In this document: piece by piece, positions 1 through 5,489 of the stretch
Layout: every line of letters starts with the position of its first letter
Position numbering within the stretch: position 1 is the first letter of the stretch
Assembly (NCBI GenBank): GCA_958449275.1
Contig: CAUDHE010000117.1
Location: 1-6,074, forward strand
Length of the DNA stretch: 6,074 bases
Direction of reading: 5' to 3'
Origin: an uncultured Alistipes sp.
Lineage (GTDB): Bacteria; Bacteroidota; Bacteroidia; Bacteroidales; Rikenellaceae
Program-made: the position numbers and the translations under genes
The notes under the pieces: model-generated
Databases searched by the model: none
The model's input: only the letters and a program-made list of their open reading frames with translations
What the model was told of the DNA's origin: nothing

Positions 1-50
1 CCGCAGCCGCCGAAGATAAATGTCATACACGTCCCCGTCTGCGAACAGCA
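1..50. repeat. Partial copy of GC-rich dispersed repeat (copy A)
   Basis: This segment matches 5311-5361 with one inserted base and about two substitutions. Both copies start CCGCAGCCGCCGAAGATAAA and end GTCTGCGAACAGCA. Looser similarity (CCCGAAAA) continues for about 20 bases after each. In the right-hand copy the AGCCGCCGAAGATAA stretch is the right arm of a perfect 15-base inverted repeat. Here the left arm would lie before base 1, so the element is cut by the window edge. Both copies precede a promoter and a structured RNA in the same orientation. No protein is encoded. Confidence 0.9.
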
Positions 51-99
51 GGCCGCGCCCCCGAAAACACAAGAAAATAGCAAATACAGCACGCAAATT

Positions 100-131
100 G
101 TTGTAGGATTCAATTATTTGTACTACTTTTG
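100..131 (+). promoter_or_regulatory. Bacteroidetes-type promoter for RNA A
   Basis: A GTTG at 100-103 is followed after 20 bases by TACTTTTG at 124-131, a full match to the -7 consensus TAnnTTTG at the usual spacing. The region aligns with the promoter before RNA B: CAAATT/GTTGTA and the following T-rich spacer are shared, as is the distance of about 5 bases to GCGATCCG. Transcription would start near 137. Confidence 0.65.
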
Positions 132-136
132 GGCAA

Positions 137-326
137 GCGATCCGTCGAGAAAGACGTGAATCGCATTGCTGTTTTGGTAAACGTAGAAAATTTTCAAATT
201 GCATACTCAGATGGCATAGTGGTTCTCACGCATATAGCGTGGGCTACTATTGTCACATCTGCATCAAAGGTTTCCTACGACCTCCGAATAAAGAAGTGGC
301 GTTGCGGTCCGCGCTTTTGTATTTAA
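137..326 (+). ncRNA. Candidate structured RNA A, related to RNA B at 5490-5706
   Basis: I see no convincing protein here; short frames exist only with TTG or GTG starts. The RNA opens with GCGATCCG (137-144) and a CGTC/GACG hairpin (143-156). CGCATTGC (162-169) can pair with GCGTTGCG (299-306), and GGT plus CGTAG (176-178, 182-186) with CTACGACC (275-282). Further in, CAGATG pairs with CATCTG, ATAGT with ACTAT, and CTCACGC (225-231) with GCGTGGG (237-243), giving a rod-like fold with an ATATA end loop. A U-rich end GCTTTTGTATTT lies at 313-324. The shared blocks (GCGATCCG, GTTTTG, AAACG, TAGAAA, GCGTGGG, ACATC, GGTTTCCT..ACCTC, GCTTTT.TATTT) occur in RNA B in the same order. It may be a free RNA or the leader of the broken gene 37 bases downstream. 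Family and function are unknown; the ends are estimates. Confidence 0.55.
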
Positions 327-361
327 TAACCTGCTCTGTTGGACTGATGGGCAAAATAAAC

Positions 362-1307
362 ATGAATGTGAAATATTTTAAATTTGATTCATTTTGCAAA
401 CGTGTTTTTCTAATGGCATTGCTTACTTGTTTATCTCCATCCGTGTTATCTGCTCAGAACAATCTAATTGTACAGCAGAATGCTGGCAATCAGCAACAAG
501 TGAAAGAAGAACAAGGAGGATATTATATAAATGGCATTTCCACTAAAGAGGATATTGGCGGGGTTGAGGTTTCACGAGGAATACGTGTTAGTAATATATC
601 ACAATCTGGAAGTTATCGGATAAAGTTTAGAAACTACAATAACATTCCTGTTTTCTGTTATTTATGAATTTGAAATTTATAATGGTACAAAACTAACTGG
701 AACAATAGTGTTAAATGCCGGAGAAGAGAAAGAAACCTCGGATGACTATAATGGTCCATATAATTTCAAATTAATTGCTAGACCATTCACTTCTAACTCC
801 ACGCAACAACGAGGTCAATATTTCGAGATACAAACTCCAAACAATACTGTACCTGCTCAGAGTGCCGGCGCATTTAAGTTGGGATATATAAAGACGGCTA
901 ATTTGATTGCATATGTACCCGGTTATCAAAATGCAGAAGAGAAAATTAAGTTGCGTGCTAAAGAGCTTGAAGCTGAGTTAAATCAGATACAACAAGAATT
1001 CCAATCTAAATATGAGCAATTTCAATTGAATAGCAAAAATGGAGTGAGCGAGGCACAACTAAAGATACAGCAAGATGAATTAATAAAATTAGACCAGGAA
1101 TTAAAACAATTATCCGAATCAGCGAGCCATACTTTATCTCAATATCAAGAAAATTTGATAATACCCATTCGGGAGCGTCTGATTGAAGCCATAAAGCAAG
1201 CAGCCGGGCAGCAAGGTGTATAAGCGGTGTTTGAGAAAAATACTTATCTCTATCTGGATGATAACTCTTGCATTGATTTGTCTGTTACAGTTAAAGAACT
1301 GTTGTGA
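362..1307 (+). pseudogene. Broken secreted beta-domain/OmpH (Skp-like) fusion gene
   Basis: The first part (ATG 362, or ATG 347 in the same frame) encodes a signal peptide with a hydrophobic core VFLMALLTCLSPSVLSA, then a beta-rich segment ending NYNNIPVF at 655 and a stop at 665-667. Skipping one base near 656 gives VIYEFEIYNGTKLTGTIVLNAGEEK without a stop, and this frame continues to TAA at 1221-1223. From about 876 (KLGYIKTANLIAYVPGYQNAEEKI) it matches the OmpH/Skp family: a short strand, a long glutamine- and glutamate-rich coiled coil, then IPIRERLIEAIKQAAGQQGV. The same frame resumes after the TAA with AVFEKNTYLYLDDNSCIDLS and a TGA at 1305-1307, which looks like the usual OmpH C-terminus. 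Repaired, the protein would be about 314 residues. Skp proteins are periplasmic chaperones for outer-membrane proteins. The N-terminal domain of about 130 residues is an unusual addition that I do not recognise. One frameshift and one nonsense codon suggest decay; a sequencing error could explain one lesion, but hardly both. Confidence 0.75.
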
Positions 1308-1653
1308 TAATGAAATTATTTAATAACTGAATATTTATATGGGATATTTTGTGAGCAAAAAGGATTTACATTTGGTACCTATAGTAAAATCAATAATCGG
1401 TCACTATCATTAGTGTAATGTTCTCGCTATTATGTTGCTACAATGATTTGTGTAGCGACATAACAGTGGGGAAACAGCATGCAAAATTTGCTTTCGCATA
1501 CAACAATTAGTGTTTCTTACTCTTGATGAGCCAGTCGTTTTAAGGACAGATGATTTATAGTCGTGGAAAATAATCCAATTTTGATTATGATGAACTATAA
1601 AATCTTTTAGCTATTCGTTACGCATAACTCTTATAGGCGCTTGGTATAACCCT
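1308..1653. other. AT-rich gap with one strong hairpin, no gene seen
   Basis: This 346-base stretch holds no convincing gene. A 24-codon frame at 1339-1413 (starting MGYFVSKKD) is too short to support. The clearest structure is an inverted repeat, TTATGTTGCTACA (1430-1442) against TGTAGCGACATAA (1451-1463): 13 pairs with one G-T wobble and an 8-base loop. It has no T-run on either side, so it is not an obvious intrinsic terminator. A smaller CACTA/TAGTG hairpin sits at 1402-1415. I saw no well-formed -33/-7 promoter pair for the gene starting at 1654. Confidence 0.6.
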
Positions 1654-2259
1654 ATGTCAACAATGGAAAGATATTTGGATTTGAATCCCTTGGCAGAACG
1701 CTATTTATTACTGGATATACAGCATGGAAACATTGTATGTTTTCTTGTAGCTATTATCTGTATTGCGATATTATTATGGTGGCGAAAGACCAAATTGGAC
1801 AAGGGGAGAAAAAATAGTTTGACATATATATACAGCATACAGTGTGCCGCATTTTTAGGTTTACTTAGTGGTATATATATGTTGAATGGCGAAGGGTACG
1901 CATCCATTTTTGCCGATTTTGTGTGGATTATATACTTGGGATTTGGAGTGTGGCTACCTGCTATAATCATTTTGGCATTGGCACATCTCATATATCGAGC
2001 ATACAATAAAAGAAAAAGACGCAAAAGCAATTATACTTATTTCAAAAAAGCCTATATTTTGCTTCTCGCTATTGCAACAGCGGTAATAATACATTGTTCA
2101 ATTAGTTTTGTTTGTGAAATAATCGATTTCAGTAGGTGTGAGAGCTATGTGGAAATGAATATAGACAAAGTAAACATGGAAGATTCAGACATAGCCGTGT
2201 TAGAATCAATTAAAGATTTTGAAGACAAACAATTACATTGGGATTCTGTGCTAAAATAA
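1654..2259 (+). CDS. Orphan four-helix membrane protein, function unknown
   Basis: The protein has 201 residues and starts at ATG 1654; a second ATG three codons later is possible. Four hydrophobic helices are visible at about 25-43 (with IVCFLVAIICIAILLWW), 57-77, 82-113 (long, possibly with a re-entrant part) and 133-156. The loops after helix 1 (RKTKLDKGRK) and helix 3 (KRKRRK, 119-124) are strongly basic, so both should face the cytoplasm and both termini the periplasm. The C-terminal tail of about 45 residues is soluble and acidic (MEDSDIAVLESIKDFEDKQ). There is no signal peptide, catalytic motif or family signature I recognise. The gene is AT-rich like the broken gene upstream and unlike those to the right, and it has no operon partner in view. 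It is probably a real gene given length and composition; no role can be assigned. Confidence 0.75.
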   Translation: MSTMERYLDLNPLAERYLLLDIQHGNIVCFLVAIICIAILLWWRKTKLDKGRKNSLTYIYSIQCAAFLGLLSGIYMLNGEGYASIFADFVWIIYLGFGVWLPAIIILALAHLIYRAYNKRKRRKSNYTYFKKAYILLLAIATAVIIHCSISFVCEIIDFSRCESYVEMNIDKVNMEDSDIAVLESIKDFEDKQLHWDSVLK

Positions 2260-2377
2260 TAATTGAGTTATATTTTCCAACAGTTTTGAGCTATAAGAGG
2301 CATAGTTTTAAACAAGAAAGCATATAGTTGTAAAACGTTGTTAGTAATGACTATATTTCCCATCTTTACACTTAAAT

Positions 2378-2435
2378 AACGCGAGTTTGATATTTGTTTT
2401 TGGGGATAGTGAGATTCTTATGTCGAACTCACGTT
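2378..2435. repeat. Imperfect inverted repeat before the tRNA terminators
   Basis: AACGCGAGTTTGA (2378-2390) faces TCGAACTCACGTT (2423-2435): 13 positions with one G-T wobble and one mismatch, around a 32-base centre. Flanking TTAAAT/TTAAAT extends the resemblance loosely. No gene is present in 2260-2447. The pair could be an RNA hairpin or the degenerate ends of a small element; nothing in the centre decides. Confidence 0.4.
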
Positions 2436-2439
2436 AAAT

Positions 2440-2487
2440 AATACAAAAACACCCAATTTTACACCCAAGAATGTAAAATTGGGTGTT
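2440..2487 (-). terminator. Second, distal intrinsic terminator of tRNA-Ser
   Basis: AACACCCAATTTTACA (2448-2463) and TGTAAAATTGGGTGTT (2472-2487) form a perfect 16-base stem with an 8-base loop. On the minus strand it is followed directly by TTTTGTAT, a U-rich tail; on the plus strand only A-rich sequence follows. It therefore acts leftwards, as backup to the hairpin at 2498-2518 and as a barrier before the AT-rich block. Confidence 0.8.
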
Positions 2488-2518
2488 AAAAACAACAAAA
2501 GCCTGATAATCAGGCTTT
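2488..2518 (-). terminator. First intrinsic terminator of tRNA-Ser
   Basis: AAAGCCTGA (2498-2506) pairs perfectly with TCAGGCTTT (2510-2518) across a three-base loop. On the minus strand the stem is followed by TGTTGTTTTTAA. It starts 4 bases after the mature tRNA 3' end, a common arrangement for a single tRNA gene. Confidence 0.85.
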
Positions 2519-2522
2519 CTTG

Positions 2523-2607
2523 CGGAGAGAGAGGGATTCGAACCCCCGGAGCCTCGCAGCTCAACGGTTTTCAAGACCGCCGCGATCGACCACTCTGCCA
2601 CCTCTCC
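2523..2607 (-). tRNA. tRNA-Ser (anticodon UGA)
   Basis: The minus strand gives a class II cloverleaf of 85 bases. GGAGAGG at the 5' end pairs with TCTCTCC (last pair G-U) before discriminator G. The D-arm contains GGCAGAGTGGTCGATCGC. The anticodon loop is CTTGAAA between CGGT and ACCG, with TGA at 2571-2573. The long variable arm, with GAGC pairing GCTC, is typical of serine. The T-loop is TTCGAAT. UGA reads UCN serine codons, chiefly UCA. The 3' CCA is not encoded: CAA follows the discriminator. It has its own promoter upstream and two terminators downstream, so it is a stand-alone unit. No second copy of its 3' end is visible in the window, so there is no direct sign of an att duplication. 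Confidence 0.97.
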
Positions 2608-2612
2608 GAGTG

Positions 2613-2644
2613 CAAAAGTAGAACAGTTTTTCGGTTCTGCCAAA
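2613..2644 (-). promoter_or_regulatory. Promoter of tRNA-Ser
   Basis: Read on the minus strand, TTTG (2644-2641) is followed after exactly 20 bases by TACTTTTG (2620-2613), a full match to the -33/-7 Bacteroidetes consensus. The mature tRNA begins 5 bases further on, so the primary transcript has almost no 5' leader. Confidence 0.8.
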
Positions 2645-2714
2645 TATTTTATGCGTTTTTTTAATATATCCCTCGGCAAGACGCTCATTATCAACAAAAA
2701 AAGTACCGTTTTAT

Positions 2715-2744
2715 TTTGACGTCTCGGAAAAAAGATTAATTTTG
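2715..2744 (+). promoter_or_regulatory. Promoter of the HU gene
   Basis: TTTG (2715-2718), an 18-base spacer and TAATTTTG (2737-2744) match the Bacteroidetes promoter. The predicted start lies about 40 bases before the ATG at 2791. It diverges from the tRNA-Ser promoter, with about 70 bases between the two -33 elements. Confidence 0.7.
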
Positions 2745-2790
2745 TATTTGATAATGTACCGCCAAATTAACCTTTATAACTTCGATCGTT

Positions 2791-3051
2791 ATGAATAAAT
2801 CGCAACTAATCAACGCCGTAGCGGATCAGCTCGCCATGTCTAAAGACGATGTGCGGAGAGTAGTCGACTCGCTGCTCGGAATAGCGGAACGCACTTTGTC
2901 GAATGACGAAAAGGTGCTGATTTCGGGATTCGGCATGTTTTCGGTGGTACGAACGCCCGAGCGCATGGGACGTAACCCGCGTACGGGCGAGAAGGTAAAG
3001 GTGGATGAACGACGGAACGTTCGCTTCAGATCGAGCATGAATATCAAATAG
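2791..3051 (+). CDS. HU-family DNA-binding protein
   Basis: HU proteins are small dimeric nucleoid proteins that bend or coat DNA with little sequence preference. This 86-residue protein shows the family layout: an N-terminal helical part (MNKSQLINAVADQLAMSKDDVRR), the turn KVLISGFGMF (41-50), and the DNA-binding arm with the signature GRNPRTGE (60-67), including the proline that intercalates at DNA kinks. Most HU proteins have about 90 residues and end in a final helix such as KxLKDAV. Here the chain ends at VRFRSSMNIK, so the last helix is shortened, and RFRSS stands where FKAGK is usual. It has its own promoter and is codon-rich in GC like the genes to its right. The lipoprotein gene 111 bases downstream is on the same strand but has its own -7 element, so the two need not share a transcript. 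It could be a specialised HU paralogue rather than the main HU. Confidence 0.93.
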   Translation: MNKSQLINAVADQLAMSKDDVRRVVDSLLGIAERTLSNDEKVLISGFGMFSVVRTPERMGRNPRTGEKVKVDERRNVRFRSSMNIK

Positions 3052-3063
3052 CAATTGCGTTGC

Positions 3064-3090
3064 GTCGTCCGACGACATGATCTGTTTTAT
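3064..3090 (+). terminator. Weak terminator-like hairpin after the HU gene
   Basis: GTCGTC (3064-3069) and GACGAC (3071-3076) form an almost exact palindrome; a real RNA hairpin would use four pairs with a five-base loop. CTGTTTTATTG follows after a few bases. The stem is short, so termination is only a suggestion. Confidence 0.3.
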
Positions 3091-3126
3091 TGTGGTCGAT
3101 GTATGTGCGAAACTCGCGAAAATGAA

Positions 3127-3134
3127 TAAATTTG
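3127..3134 (+). promoter_or_regulatory. -7 element for the YiiX-like lipoprotein gene
   Basis: TAAATTTG matches TAnnTTTG fully and lies 28 bases before the ATG at 3163. The -33 region about 20 bases upstream is only TATG/TGTG, so the promoter may be weak or need help. It supports separate transcription from the HU gene. Confidence 0.5.
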
Positions 3135-3162
3135 CATCCGTATTCATCCATCGTGATTAGAA

Positions 3163-3798
3163 ATGAGAGTTTTTTGCGCAATATGTGTTCTGATGCTGAC
3201 ACTCCTGTCGGCTTGTACGAATAGCGGATATACGCCGCGAAACGGAGATCTGCTTTTTAAGGTGGCGGGAGATTCCGCACCTTCGAAAGCCATAGCCGAC
3301 GCTACGGCCTGGCACGATTCCGTCAAGTTTTCGCATGTGGCGATCGTCGCTACTGAGAACGGGAAGCCGTATGTTATCGAGGCGACGGGCAAAAAGGGAG
3401 TGACCCGTACCGAATGGGATGATTTCATGGCGTCGGCGCCGCGTATCGGCGAAAAGGCGGGCGTGGTGGTCATGCGCGTCACGGCCGATTTCTCGGCCGA
3501 AGATGCCGTCGAACGCGCCGAAGGACATCTGGGAGAGGAGTACGATTGGTCATACTGCCCCGACAACGGAAAGATGTATTGTTCGGAGCTTGTATACGAA
3601 TCCTTCCGCAAGGCGGACGGGACGCCTTTGTTCACCGCCAAGCCGATGAATTTCCGCGATTCGAAAGGCGATATGCCGCGTTTTTGGGTCGAGTTGTTCG
3701 AGAAACTGAATGAGCCGATCCCCGAAGGCGTCGAGGGAACCAATCCCAACGACATGTCGAAAGAGCCTATCTTGAAGGAGGTATACAGATTCTTTTGA
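3163..3798 (+). CDS. YiiX/YebB-like lipoprotein cysteine hydrolase
   Basis: The 211-residue protein begins with a lipoprotein signal: MRVFCAICVLMLTLLSAC, lipobox LSAC with the lipidated cysteine at 18, so it should be anchored in a membrane facing the periplasm or outside. The rest matches the circularly permuted papain-like family of E. coli YiiX/YebB (related to NlpC/P60). NGDLLFKV (27-34) opens the domain. FSHVAIV carries the likely catalytic His58, VIEA a likely third residue Glu73, and MYCSELVYESF the likely nucleophile Cys140. The order His before Cys is the hallmark of the permuted fold. NlpC/P60 enzymes often cut peptidoglycan peptides, but YiiX-type members are also proposed to act on amide or ester bonds elsewhere, so the substrate is not known. 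The length is normal for the family and the key residues are intact. It is convergent with the GH5 gene; no functional link is evident. Confidence 0.87.
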   Translation: MRVFCAICVLMLTLLSACTNSGYTPRNGDLLFKVAGDSAPSKAIADATAWHDSVKFSHVAIVATENGKPYVIEATGKKGVTRTEWDDFMASAPRIGEKAGVVVMRVTADFSAEDAVERAEGHLGEEYDWSYCPDNGKMYCSELVYESFRKADGTPLFTAKPMNFRDSKGDMPRFWVELFEKLNEPIPEGVEGTNPNDMSKEPILKEVYRFF

Positions 3799-3812
3799 CG
3801 ATTTCGGTATGG

Positions 3813-3876
3813 TAATGTCCTGCGGGACATTGTCTAAAAAGTAATGCCCCGCAGGTACATGCCGAAAAGGCAATGC
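3813..3876 (-). terminator. Convergent intergenic hairpins built on a degenerate 29-base repeat
   Basis: Two genes converge here. AATGTCC (3814-3820) and GGACATT (3825-3831) form a perfect 7-base stem. On the minus strand, ATGTACC and GGGGCAT (within 3844-3860, imperfect) form a hairpin followed by TACTTTTTAG, a plausible terminator for the GH5 gene. The plus strand lacks a T-run. The sequence is periodic: TAATGTCC at 3813, TAATGCCC at 3842 and CAATGCCT at 3871 are spaced exactly 29 bases apart, and the first two units agree at 19 of 29 positions. The third unit overlaps the GH5 stop codon. Confidence 0.5.
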
Positions 3877-4971
3877 CTATCCTGCGTAACGCTTCAGCAA
3901 TTCCAGCATCTTGCGGTCCAGCTTATGCCCCTTGTAATTCTCGTATTTCACGTCGTGTCGCCCGCTGTCCAGCACCCCGAACGAACCCGAGAGATTCCAT
4001 AGCGACCAACCCCATCCGTTCTCCTCGAATATGTCGAACTGGTCTTTCAGCCAAGCCAGCGCCACGGCATGAGGCGTACGGTTGTGGCATCCGAACTCGC
4101 CTATGTGGACGCGGCCGCCTTTCGCTATCCACGGTTTCCAGCTGCTCTCGAGCGTCTCGCGCAACCACTCCTTGTCGTATATCTTGCCGTTCTCGTCGAG
4201 CGGCCACCCGAGCCTGCTTTCGGGAAAATACATCGGTCCGTCGCCGTAGACCCAATTGGCGGCATAGTGCGATATGAGCATCGGCTGATATCCGCGGCCG
4301 CTCTGTATTATGTCGGGCACATTCGCGAGGCTCATCAACGGGCGGTTGCCGATGTCCAACCCGTCCACGATGATGGTGCGGCGGCGACTGACGGCGCGGA
4401 TCTCCTCGATGAGCCGCCGCGCAACGCGGTCGTAAGCGGCATCGGCCACCGACGGGGCCTCGTTGATGAGGTTGAAACTGAGTCGGCTCGACGGACATGA
4501 CTTGTACCGCTCGGCGAATAGGCGCCAATGATATGCGCAAGCCTCCAGAGCATCGTCATCCTCGAATAGATTCTTTTCCGCATGCGGAGGGTTGATGCAA
4601 TACCCGGGAACGCGATGGAAGTTCAAATTTATGTGTATGCGATATTGACGTCCCAGTTCCACCGCGCGATCGATCTCCCTGAGGCATTTTTCGTCTGCGC
4701 GATACCAATCGTCCTCGCTGCTCCAGCACCAATACGACAGCGGAATCCGCGCGAAGTTAAAACCCCATTCGGCCATTATCTCGAAATCGGACTCCGAAAA
4801 CGGCGTCTGATAATCGGGATTGAATTTGTTCAGCAGGTTGAACCCTTTCCACAGTCTCTTCTTGCCGACGGGTGTGGCCGACAGATTTGTTCGGGGCAAC
4901 AGTGCGACCGATGCGGCTGCGCCGACTATACGTATAAAATCGCGACGTGTGATACTCTTGTCGGGTTTCAT
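3877..4971 (-). CDS. GH5-family glycoside hydrolase (endoglucanase-like) with Tat signal
   Basis: I chose ATG at 4971 (MKPDKSITRRDFIRIVG). An upstream extension stays open to 5370 but runs through the repeat element and lacks protein character. The 364-residue product starts with a Tat-type signal, T-R-R-D-F-I-R (8-14), then AAASVALLP; cleavage is likely near LSA (30-32). The mature part is a TIM barrel of glycoside hydrolase family 5: WKGFNLLNKF, FARIPLSYW with Arg75, NLNFHRV with His119, NLINEAP with acid/base Glu171, LISHYAANW with His235 and Tyr236, IGEFGCHN with nucleophile Glu292, and GWSLWNLSGSFG near the end. All core residues are present and the length is that of a complete single-domain enzyme. 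GH5 members hydrolyse beta-1,4-glucans, mannans and related glycans; which one cannot be told here. It is exported folded if the Tat reading is right. There is no carbohydrate-binding module and no SusC/D neighbour, so it is not in an obvious polysaccharide-utilisation locus. Confidence 0.9.
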   Translation of the reverse strand: MKPDKSITRRDFIRIVGAAASVALLPRTNLSATPVGKKRLWKGFNLLNKFNPDYQTPFSESDFEIMAEWGFNFARIPLSYWCWSSEDDWYRADEKCLREIDRAVELGRQYRIHINLNFHRVPGYCINPPHAEKNLFEDDDALEACAYHWRLFAERYKSCPSSRLSFNLINEAPSVADAAYDRVARRLIEEIRAVSRRRTIIVDGLDIGNRPLMSLANVPDIIQSGRGYQPMLISHYAANWVYGDGPMYFPESRLGWPLDENGKIYDKEWLRETLESSWKPWIAKGGRVHIGEFGCHNRTPHAVALAWLKDQFDIFEENGWGWSLWNLSGSFGVLDSGRHDVKYENYKGHKLDRKMLELLKRYAG

Positions 4972-4988
4972 GGCGGTTGGATTTTCGC

Positions 4989-5020
4989 TAAAGATACGAA
5001 TCCGCGAGGGCAAAAGCAAA
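4989..5020 (-). promoter_or_regulatory. Candidate promoter of the GH5 gene
   Basis: On the minus strand TTTG (5020-5017) is followed after 20 bases by TATCTTTA (4996-4989), a seven-of-eight match to TAnnTTTG. The start would be near 4984, leaving only about a dozen bases of leader. No Shine-Dalgarno sequence is seen before the ATG. Confidence 0.5.
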
Positions 5021-5083
5021 TTTATTTGCGATTTTGCCGCGACGAAATATATGGTTATTATTCGGATCGCGGCCTGCGTGGCA

Positions 5084-5361
5084 GAGGCTGCGGCTCTTTG
5101 AGTCGCGCTGTTTGCCGCCGCCCCACCGCGGCGGACTAGCGGTACATTCATGGAAATGCAGTTCGTAGAACTGCGCGGGCCGCAGCCTCGGCGCGCGGAG
5201 GCCCGCAGTTGTTCGCCAATGCTCACACAGCAGACCACCGCAGGCTGCGCCCGAATAACTGCGCCGCTGTGCGGCGTTATCTTCGGCGGCTCGCATCGAA
5301 GATGCGACCCCCGCAGCCGCCGAAGATAAATGTCACACACGCTTCCCGTCTGCGAACAGCA
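5084..5361. repeat. GC-rich, hairpin-dense repeat element (copy B)
   Basis: This noncoding stretch is a chain of inverted repeats. GAGGCTGCGGC (5084-5094) faces GCCGCAGCCTC (5179-5189), a perfect 11-base match. CCGCCGC/GCGGCGG lies at about 5115-5134. GCAGTTC-GTA-GAACTGC (5158-5174) is perfect. AACTGCGCGGGC (5170-5180 region) matches GCCCGCAGTT (5201-5210) with a two-base bulge. ATAAC..GCCGC/GCGGCGTTAT spans 5254-5280. TTATCTTCGGCGGCT (5277-5291) faces AGCCGCCGAAGATAA (5315-5329), a perfect 15-base inverted repeat, with CGCATC/GATGCG (5292-5306) nested inside. The last 51 bases recur at 1-50. The outer limits are uncertain. No open frame with protein character and no transposase are present. 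It looks like a dispersed intergenic repeat, possibly a non-autonomous mobile or transcribed structured element. Confidence 0.7.
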
Positions 5362-5442
5362 ATCGGTCACCCGAAAAACGTCCCGCTTGCGATGCTAATC
5401 CTCGCTGCACTTAGTGACATTACGTATGTAAACAATAAAAAA

Positions 5443-5485
5443 ATTACAAATTTGTTGTAATACCAATTTTTTTGTATCATCTTTG
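5443..5485 (+). promoter_or_regulatory. Promoter of RNA B with overlapping palindrome
   Basis: TTG (5455-5457) and, 20 bases on, CATCTTTG (5478-5485; seven of eight to TAnnTTTG) form a Bacteroidetes-type promoter. GCGATCCG begins 4 bases later, as in copy A. The -33 element lies inside a perfect inverted repeat, ATTACAA (5443-5449) and TTGTAAT (5455-5461). Copy A shares CAAATT/GTTGTA but not the left arm, so the palindrome may be a copy-specific operator or chance in AT-rich DNA. Confidence 0.55.
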
Positions 5486-5489
5486 TAAT

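Noticed and set aside
129..326. Open frame of 65 codons
   Set aside because: It starts with TTG, has no protein-like features, and lies over RNA A and its promoter; the shared blocks with RNA B explain the sequence better.
239..361. GTG-initiated upstream extension of the broken OmpH gene
   Set aside because: Residues before the ATG at 347 or 362 do not resemble a protein and overlap the conserved RNA A blocks; the signal peptide starts properly at 362.
2479..2697. Open frames on both strands across the tRNA
   Set aside because: They read through the tRNA-Ser and its terminators; the frames are a by-product of the tRNA sequence.
3873..4583. Long plus-strand and minus-strand frames inside the GH5 gene
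   Set aside because: They are shadows of a GC-rich coding region in other frames, with arginine- and alanine-rich translations and no motifs.
4972..5370. N-terminal extension of the GH5 frame to 5370
   Set aside because: It crosses the palindromic repeat and the candidate promoter, gives arginine/alanine/cysteine-rich translation without protein character, and would bury the Tat signal 133 residues inside.
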